Under the pieces are notes generated by a model. The model did no database searches and was not told the DNA's origin. It saw only the letters and a program-made list of their open reading frames with translations. From Acidobacteriota bacterium (GTDB taxonomy: Bacteria > Acidobacteriota > Terriglobia > Acidoferrales > 2-02-FULL-67-57), in NCBI GenBank assembly GCA_016210895.1, contig JACQTG010000152.1, positions 1 to 8,557 of the forward strand: 8,557 bases of DNA, in the 5' to 3' direction. Of this stretch, positions 1 to 4,745 are shown in pieces (position 1 is the first letter of the stretch; the number at the start of each line of letters is the position of its first letter). The position numbers were made by a program, and so were the translations under genes.

Positions 1-168
1 CCACGACGAGGCAGGTCCAGGGAAGGATTCCGCGGAGTGGCCTAGGGGGAACGGCTCCACGGCGCCGTCGCTGCTTCAACGCTGGGCTGTTTTGCATCGA
101 CGTCCACTCTCCAGCCTACTCACGCCGTGCCAAGAATAGCAGACTGGCTAGACGCCAAGAAGCTACGC
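1..168. other. Left-edge region with no supported feature
   Basis: I find no convincing gene here. Two plus-strand frames stay open from the left edge (to about 139 and 191), and a minus-strand ATG at 97 is open to the edge. None has a good ribosome binding site, a recognisable motif or protein-like composition, and open frames of this size arise easily in GC-rich DNA. No tRNA-like cloverleaf is visible. The stretch ends at the direct repeat flanking the putative mobile element. Confidence 0.4.
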
Positions 169-176
169 ACCAGCGG
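169..176 (+). repeat. Left 8-bp direct repeat, probable target-site duplication
   Basis: ACCAGCGG lies directly outside the left inverted repeat. Its partner directly outside the right one (1119-1126) is ACTAGCGG, one transition different. Exact abutment at both ends is what a target-site duplication predicts; the mismatch would be later mutation. An 8-bp match could be chance. Confidence 0.45.
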
Positions 177-200
177 GGTAGTGTCTTAATTTGAATTTGA
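177..200 (+). repeat. Left terminal inverted repeat
   Basis: The repeat begins GGTAGTGTCTTAATTTG and ends TTGA. Its reverse complement matches 1095-1118 at 22 of 24 positions, the differences being two transitions. It points inward and ends 3 bases short of the NYN stop codon, so the gene sits tightly against this end. Confidence 0.65.
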
Positions 201-203
201 TTC

Positions 204-791
204 TTATTTTCTGGGGCTTGGTTTCTGGGGGCGCAGAATCTTTCTCACGTGGTCGGTGGTGAACTCTATTCTCTCGTCGGCAATCTCGAAGAGTTCCCTG
301 CTAGGTTTGGTTTCTTCAGATGTGAGACTTCCGTGCCAAAGCGTGATAAGTACACTCTCTCGCTTTGCTGCCTCCACTGCGGGAATGAAGTCGCTATCTC
401 CGGTAAATAAGGCGACATTAGTGATTTTCCCCTTTCCGGCTAACAGGGCCATATCTACACCGAGCATACAATCTACCCTCTTTTGTTGAAAGATTGGCTT
501 TCCGTCTAGTCCAATTCCTCTATAGGCCAGTCTGCCCAAGCGGACTTCAAAACGCGGTAGGAACTTTAGTGCGGTAATAAACCGATGCCTCGCTGCATAA
601 CGCTGCTTTTCCTCTTCGGTAGGTGGATTGCTCTGATAAGGGAGACAATGATAGTAATACGCTCGAAGAAGCTCATCAGGCGCGGCCATTTCTTGAGCCA
701 ATTTGCCAAAATCAATTGATGCTTGTTGATGGTCGAGTTTAAGCAGCTTTTCTATGTAACCTCCATCCAAGAAGACAGCGACAATGCTCAT
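204..791 (-). CDS. NYN domain (PIN-like) putative ribonuclease, LabA/DUF88 type
   Basis: A 195-residue single-domain NYN protein. The family has a PIN-like fold that binds metal through clustered aspartates, and many members cut RNA; LabA-type members are named from a cyanobacterial clock protein. Visible hallmarks are the first strand ending in FLDGGY (Asp9), VDCMLGVD (Asp107, Asp113) and GDSDF (Asp132, Asp134), the usual acidic set, followed by a hydrophobic strand (VLITLW). There is no signal peptide or membrane segment, so it should be cytoplasmic. The ATG at 791 is preceded at 6 nt by GGGAGG. The gene has its own promoter and a two-hairpin leader. It lies inside a putative IS1-type element and is AT-richer than the other genes, consistent with transfer. 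The family is clear; the substrate is unknown. Confidence 0.88.
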   Translation of the reverse strand: MSIVAVFLDGGYIEKLLKLDHQQASIDFGKLAQEMAAPDELLRAYYYHCLPYQSNPPTEEEKQRYAARHRFITALKFLPRFEVRLGRLAYRGIGLDGKPIFQQKRVDCMLGVDMALLAGKGKITNVALFTGDSDFIPAVEAAKRESVLITLWHGSLTSEETKPSRELFEIADERIEFTTDHVRKILRPQKPSPRK

Positions 792-797
792 TGAAGA

Positions 798-803
798 CCT
801 CCC
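798..803 (-). promoter_or_regulatory. Ribosome binding site of the NYN gene
   Basis: GGGAGG on the minus strand lies 6 nt before the ATG at 791. It fixes that start and lies just downstream of the terminator-like hairpin. Confidence 0.75.
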
Positions 804-805
804 AG

Positions 806-837
806 TAAAATAAAATGGCCTGCGAGAACCGCAGGCC
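806..837 (-). terminator. Terminator-like hairpin in the NYN leader (possible attenuator)
   Basis: On the minus strand a perfect 8-bp stem, GGCCTGCG with CGCAGGCC (830-837 and 817-824), closes a 5-nt loop and is followed by ATTTTATTTTA. That is the layout of a rho-independent terminator with an interrupted U-tract. It lies between the promoter and the ribosome binding site of the NYN gene, so it could attenuate that gene. It may instead have been the transposase terminator of the same element. Confidence 0.55.
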
Positions 838-847
838 CTAATCTTCT

Positions 848-873
848 CCCGAAGTACCTAATGGAACTTCGGG
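848..873 (-). promoter_or_regulatory. First leader hairpin upstream of the NYN gene
   Basis: CCCGAAGT pairs perfectly with ACTTCGGG (8 bp) around a 10-nt loop; inside the loop CC can pair with GG around ATTA after a T-T mismatch. It starts about 10 nt after the predicted transcription start and 10 nt before the second hairpin. Tandem hairpins ahead of a start codon suggest RNA-level control, but I recognise no known riboswitch class, and the loops lack the ACGR motif of guanidine-II riboswitches. Confidence 0.5.
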
Positions 874-889
874 GTCCATTTATGACAAT

Positions 890-918
890 AAGATAAAACA
901 GCAAGCCAAGGTTGTCAA
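890..918 (-). promoter_or_regulatory. Sigma70-type promoter of the NYN gene
   Basis: On the minus strand, consensus TTGACA (913-918) is separated by exactly 17 bp from TATCTT (890-895, 4 of 6 matches to TATAAT). Transcription would start near 883, giving a leader of about 90 nt. The -35 box contains the TGA that ends the transposase remnant, so the promoter is built into the end of that reading frame. Confidence 0.65.
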
Positions 919-1028
919 GTGGTATTTTCCAATAGCTCTCCCAGCGTCCAGATGTGATTTGTCAAACCAGCCTCAAGTGCAGGCGTTACCCGCAGAGTCT
1001 TGTGAATCCGGCAGAAATACACCCACGA
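915..1028 (-). pseudogene. C-terminal remnant of an IS1-type transposase
   Basis: Read from 1019, the minus strand encodes 34 residues beginning YFCRIHKTLRVTPALEAG, continuing through LTNHIWTLGELL and ending at TGA (915-917). From family knowledge this matches the usual tail of IS1-like transposases: an FxRIHxTLRVTPAMEAG stretch, then a Trp-Leu-Glu segment. Upstream the frame has three more sense codons and then TAA at 1029-1031. The DDE catalytic part is therefore absent, and only about 65 nt separate the remnant from the right inverted repeat. It is a decayed fragment, not an active gene. Confidence 0.7.
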
Positions 1029-1094
1029 TTATCGTCATAGAAGAATCCCCCACCGCCAGATGGGCTGGTATCGTAAGCCTCTGTGGAATGTGGG

Positions 1095-1118
1095 TCAAGT
1101 TCAAATTAAGACACCACC
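1095..1118 (-). repeat. Right terminal inverted repeat
   Basis: Read on the minus strand it begins GGTGGTGTCTTAATTTG and pairs with the left end (177-200) at 22 of 24 positions. It points inward toward the transposase remnant. Confidence 0.65.
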
Positions 1119-1126
1119 ACTAGCGG
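1119..1126 (+). repeat. Right 8-bp direct repeat, probable target-site duplication
   Basis: ACTAGCGG directly abuts the right inverted repeat; its counterpart at the left end (169-176) is ACCAGCGG. It lies about 20 bases beyond the stop codon of the TPR/propeller gene, so an insertion here would not disrupt that gene. Confidence 0.45.
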
Positions 1127-1147
1127 CGCTGAGGCGAGTCCCAAAGG

Positions 1148-4100
1148 CTAATCTGGCTTTCCCGCTTCCCGGTATTCGAACCGGAGAGCGGCCGCCCCTC
1201 TACCCGAGACCGGACGAGTGTTGTCGTTCAGCTGATACCTCAGATGCCGATCACTCGCCGGATAGCCCGCCGGGGCCGCATACGGGTAGTGGCTCATGCC
1301 ATGAAACGGGAGCGGCTCCACGGTTTCCGGGTGGGCTTCGTAGAAGTCCATGTCCTTGGCAAATCCATCAGCGTAAAAGAAATAGTCGCGGCTCCAACCG
1401 GCAGGCAGCCCCGGCAGCGACCCGAGAGCAAACTCCACACCCACCTCCTCTCCGGAACCGAAGACCACAAACCGGTCATCCCTCTCCCTGACCAAGTGGC
1501 GCACCGCCCCGTAGCGGGTGTAATTGCCGATGTGGCGCGCGTACGGCCCCGTCGCGCTGACCTCTTCGTAGATGTAGCTGAGGTCGCCCGGCGGATTTCC
1601 CTCCACGGCCCGGGGATAGCCTCGGAAAGCGACCGTCGCCGCTACCAGAGGAACTTCCCTCAGCTTGACCGCACTCCCTTCGGGCGGGGCGTCCACCAGG
1701 ATTTGGTCCCAGTAGATTTGCAGGTTGGTCGCAAGGCGAATGCGCCGGGTACCGGCGGGCAAACGACCGGTAAGGTCGGCAACCATGGTTCGCGCCAGTC
1801 CAGCCGGAAAGCCGATGTTGTCTGCGACTCGCACCCAGCCGCCGGCGGCATCCTGCGCTTCGACGTAAGGCGGGATGGGCTGCACGCCCGCCTGATGGGC
1901 GGCGAAAACGGAGGTGGCGCTGAAATAGTCAATGAAGCCATGGAGGAGGAGTCGGAGAGGCTTCGAGGCCTCCCAATTGCCCAGGTCCAACTCCAGCCAG
2001 TGGAGTTGGGCGAAGCCTTTGAACGGCAGAAGCTCGAAACTCGTCGCATAGCGCCGGTCGCGCTCGCCGAGCTCGGGCAGCACGTCGCGGCCGCGGTCGT
2101 CCCAGGCACCGGCCGGCGAGCGCGGCTGCTGGCTGACGATGACTTTGAAAGCCGGAAAGGGAGGACTGCCGGCGAAATACTCGTTGGGATAGACCTGCAC
2201 CTCGGCTGGATGATCTACAGCCAACAGGCGCACCTGGTCGAGGTAGACCACTTCCTCCATCGGCTCGAGAAGACGAAAACTCAGTCGCCCTCCCTTGGGC
2301 TGCACCTGGTCCCCGTCTACCTTCACGTATTCGGTGGGGTCCGGCACATTCCGCCGCCCGGGTGCTACCCAGTGGCCAACAATCCCGGCGCCGATGACGT
2401 CGGTAATAAATTGATAGCGGTGTCCGTTCCAGGCGAAGAGGATGGGACAGGAACTCCCGCGGCGGTTGATTTCAGTAATGCGGTGCCGCGCCTGTGCCGC
2501 CAGTCGCACCTCGTCCTGCCAGACCCCCGTGGGCCAGAGCAAACGCACAATCTCGGCCTCTTGGGCGCGGCCTAGCCCCACCGTGACCTCCAACGAGCTC
2601 TGCCCCAAGTAGCTGGAAGCGGCTTGCACCTCCCACTTTTGCCAGCCCACGCCGGCGAACACCTCCACCTTGGTGCCAATCCCGCTGGTGTTGTCCCCCA
2701 ATCCCCTCAAGGCCAAGAGCAACCAGGCGTTGCGGTTGCCGCCCTCGTTGCGGAGAAGTTGAGCCGGCCCACCGTTTTGGGTCACGAGAAGGTCGGGGTC
2801 GCCATCCTCGTCGTAGTCCGCCGCACTCACGGCCCGGGGATGCCTAAGCGGGACGCCATCCAGGGCTACCTTGGCCGTGACGTCTTCGAATCCTTCCGGC
2901 CCGCGGTTGCGCAGCAAACGAATCTCGGCTTTGCCCTCCGCTTCCCCCACGGCGACTAGGTCGAGCCAACCATCGTTGTCATAGTCCACGGTCGCCACAC
3001 CCCAGCCCTGCTGCCAATCGACCTCGGGCAAGGCCACCCTTTCTGCCCGCTTGCCTTCCAGGTTGCGCCATAGAGTCAGTCCCGGGCGGCCCCAGTGGGT
3101 AAAAGCCAGGTCCATCCAGCCATCCTTGTTGAAATCAAACACAGCCACGCCAGCCGTGGGGGCGGGCATAGGCGTGGCCCAGGGTTGGGCTGCCTGGAAG
3201 GCGCCCTCGCGCGGGTTCAGGAGGACGACGGGAGCCTTCCGCCAGCCCGTAAGTACCAAATCAAGGGCTCGGTCATTGTTAAAGTCTGTGCCCACGGCGG
3301 TCACCGTGGGGAGTGAGCCTGCGAGCCCGGCCGCATTGGTCGCGTTGGTGAAGGTCCCGTTGCCGTTGTTGCGCCAAAGCTGGTTTAGTTCGGCAGAAGC
3401 CGAGAGGCTCAGCTCCGGCCGGCCCTCCGGGCTCCGCTTCACCTCGGGGAAGGTGGAAACATAGAGATCCAGATCGCCGTCGTGGTCGTAGTCAAGGAAG
3501 GTCAGGCCCAGCGGGAAGCTAGGGGCTCGCGAGGCAGGCCCCCCGGGCTCCTGGAGGAAGACAGACCCGGTAACGTCTCGAAAGATGCCGTTCCCTTGGT
3601 TGCGGTAGAGCGCGACACGAGCCCAGGAGCTTAGGGCGAGATCGGTCCAGCCGTCGTTGTCATAATCCCCGGCCGTGCACGCGAGCCCACCGGGTTCGGC
3701 TTTGATCCGCGCCGCCTCAGTCGCTTCTTCAAAGCGGCCTTTCCCCCGGTTGCGGAAGAGCGCTCCCGGCTTGGCCCCCGTGTTGACAAGATAGACGTCG
3801 GTGTGGCCGTCATTGTCATAGTCGAAGAAACAAGCGCCGGGGCCGAGCACCGGGGCCAATCTCCCCTCATAGGATTCTGCTTCTTCGCCGGGCACACCGT
3901 CGTTATCAAGGAAGTTGAGACCCGCCTCTGCGGTGGCAAGGTGAAAGCGCACCGGAATGGCGGGAAGCCCTGCCATCCCAGCGGGCCTGAGCTCTTCGGC
4001 CAGCGAATACTGGCCTTGATCGCCGTAGGCCGAACTCATCGGAGCGGCCAGCTTCGCCTGCGTCAGCTGCTGAAAGCGCGCCAGGTGTTGGCGGGCTTGC

Positions 4101-4666
4101 TCAGAGTTTCCCAGTCGTTGGTAGGCGCGAGCCAACCCGAATTCCGCCGACGGATGAACGGGGTTCAGAGACAACGCCTGCTGGTAGGCAGCGACCGACT
4201 TTTCGTAATCCTGCAGTTGGGCCTGAACCAGCCCCAAGAAGTAGTGCGTGTCAGCATCGGAAGGGTCGAGCGCGGCCACCCGTTGGAAAGCTTTGAGGGC
4301 CTCCTCGGCCCGGCCCTGGTTCTTGTACAAAAGACCTAGGTTGTACCAGGCGCGTTCGCTCCCCGGGTTTTTCTGCGCGGCTTCCCGGAAGATTTCCAGC
4401 GCCGCTTCGTAGCGCAGCAAGTTGAGCAGCGCAATGCCCTGGTTGAGCCGGGCGGCGTAGAGATCCGGGTGGACAACGTAGGCCTGCTGGAAAAGCTCGA
4501 GCGCTTGCTCAAAGCGCTGCTGATTCATGTAAGCGACGCCCAGGTTGTTGAGCCTGGTAGCTTCTTCGGCGGAACTTCTTTCCTGCACGCGGGCGGTTGC
4601 CACCCATAGAATTGCGACAGGAATCAAGACCGCTGCCGTTCTCCCCATTCGCCTCCATCGTCGCAT
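1148..4666 (-). CDS. Exported TPR / FG-GAP propeller / ASPIC-UnbV protein (CRTAC1-like)
   Basis: A very large protein, 1172 residues from the start chosen here. In order: an Arg-rich N-terminus and one hydrophobic segment (about 11-25), a signal peptide or anchor; about five TPRs (36-205); seven FG-GAP/VCBS loops of the DxDxDGxxDL kind (about 282-627), fitting a seven-bladed calcium-binding propeller; an ASPIC/UnbV domain (about 646-720); and about 435 C-terminal residues beginning SSCPILFAWNGHRY that I cannot assign. ATG 4666 has GAGG 9 nt upstream. The frame extends to ATG 4747, but that start lacks a ribosome binding site, adds a basic stretch before the export signal and collides with the divergent gene; ATG 4648 is another option. 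Related proteins occur in many copies in Acidobacteriota. The likely role is extracytoplasmic binding or scaffolding; no catalytic motif is visible. Confidence 0.88.
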   Translation of the reverse strand: MRRWRRMGRTAAVLIPVAILWVATARVQERSSAEEATRLNNLGVAYMNQQRFEQALELFQQAYVVHPDLYAARLNQGIALLNLLRYEAALEIFREAAQKNPGSERAWYNLGLLYKNQGRAEEALKAFQRVAALDPSDADTHYFLGLVQAQLQDYEKSVAAYQQALSLNPVHPSAEFGLARAYQRLGNSEQARQHLARFQQLTQAKLAAPMSSAYGDQGQYSLAEELRPAGMAGLPAIPVRFHLATAEAGLNFLDNDGVPGEEAESYEGRLAPVLGPGACFFDYDNDGHTDVYLVNTGAKPGALFRNRGKGRFEEATEAARIKAEPGGLACTAGDYDNDGWTDLALSSWARVALYRNQGNGIFRDVTGSVFLQEPGGPASRAPSFPLGLTFLDYDHDGDLDLYVSTFPEVKRSPEGRPELSLSASAELNQLWRNNGNGTFTNATNAAGLAGSLPTVTAVGTDFNNDRALDLVLTGWRKAPVVLLNPREGAFQAAQPWATPMPAPTAGVAVFDFNKDGWMDLAFTHWGRPGLTLWRNLEGKRAERVALPEVDWQQGWGVATVDYDNDGWLDLVAVGEAEGKAEIRLLRNRGPEGFEDVTAKVALDGVPLRHPRAVSAADYDEDGDPDLLVTQNGGPAQLLRNEGGNRNAWLLLALRGLGDNTSGIGTKVEVFAGVGWQKWEVQAASSYLGQSSLEVTVGLGRAQEAEIVRLLWPTGVWQDEVRLAAQARHRITEINRRGSSCPILFAWNGHRYQFITDVIGAGIVGHWVAPGRRNVPDPTEYVKVDGDQVQPKGGRLSFRLLEPMEEVVYLDQVRLLAVDHPAEVQVYPNEYFAGSPPFPAFKVIVSQQPRSPAGAWDDRGRDVLPELGERDRRYATSFELLPFKGFAQLHWLELDLGNWEASKPLRLLLHGFIDYFSATSVFAAHQAGVQPIPPYVEAQDAAGGWVRVADNIGFPAGLARTMVADLTGRLPAGTRRIRLATNLQIYWDQILVDAPPEGSAVKLREVPLVAATVAFRGYPRAVEGNPPGDLSYIYEEVSATGPYARHIGNYTRYGAVRHLVRERDDRFVVFGSGEEVGVEFALGSLPGLPAGWSRDYFFYADGFAKDMDFYEAHPETVEPLPFHGMSHYPYAAPAGYPASDRHLRYQLNDNTRPVSGRGAAALRFEYREAGKPD

Positions 4667-4713
4667 GGATCGCCGCCTCGAGTGTGAGAGCTGTTTGCGT
4701 CTTCGGCCACCCC

Positions 4714-4721
4714 AGTATACA
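4714..4721. promoter_or_regulatory. Possible shared divergent -10 element
   Basis: The octamer AGTATACA reads TATACT on the minus strand (4714-4719, 5 of 6 to TATAAT) and TATACA on the plus strand (4716-4721). Starts near 4707 (minus) and 4728 (plus) would suit the two divergent genes. I see no convincing -35 box for either direction, so this is tentative. Confidence 0.28.
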
Positions 4722-4730
4722 CTGACAAAA

Positions 4731-4737
4731 AAGGAGG
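4731..4737 (+). promoter_or_regulatory. Strong ribosome binding site of the propeller-thioredoxin gene
   Basis: AAGGAGG lies 8 nt before the ATG at 4746. This near-ideal site fixes the plus-strand start and argues against a minus-strand start at 4747, which would overlap the same CATG. Confidence 0.8.
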
Positions 4738-4745
4738 CTTGATTC

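Larger units (their letters stand above)
169..1126. mobile_element. Decayed IS1-type element carrying a NYN-domain passenger gene (putative)
   Basis: A 942-bp unit (177-1118) is bounded by 24-bp inverted repeats matching at 22 of 24 positions, and these are abutted by 8-bp direct repeats matching at 7 of 8 (169-176 and 1119-1126). Inside are a C-terminal transposase remnant (minus, 915-1028) and, in the same orientation, an intact NYN gene (204-791). Known for the IS1 family: ends starting with GGT, 8-9-bp target duplications and a transposase tail like the remnant. All three agree here. The interior is visibly AT-richer than the flanking genes. Most of the transposase is gone, so any movement would need help in trans. 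That the NYN gene is a true passenger, rather than caught between two unrelated repeats, is an inference. Confidence 0.55.

Noticed and set aside
1..97. Minus-strand ATG frame open to the left edge
   Set aside because: About 32 codons, Arg/Pro-rich, with a poorly spaced GGAG and no recognisable motif; not enough to call a gene.
817..873. The tandem hairpins as plus-strand terminators
   Set aside because: No plus-strand gene precedes them, and no T-run follows either stem on the plus strand; the U-tract is on the minus strand only.
1060..1491. Plus-strand frame of 143 codons across the end of the propeller gene
   Set aside because: It runs across the right inverted repeat and antisense to the propeller gene, is Pro/Arg-rich and has no supporting signal.
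1244..2575. Plus-strand open frame of 443 codons
   Set aside because: It lies antisense to the C-terminal half of the TPR/propeller gene, has no family motif and no ribosome binding site, and is the kind of shadow frame GC-rich coding DNA produces.
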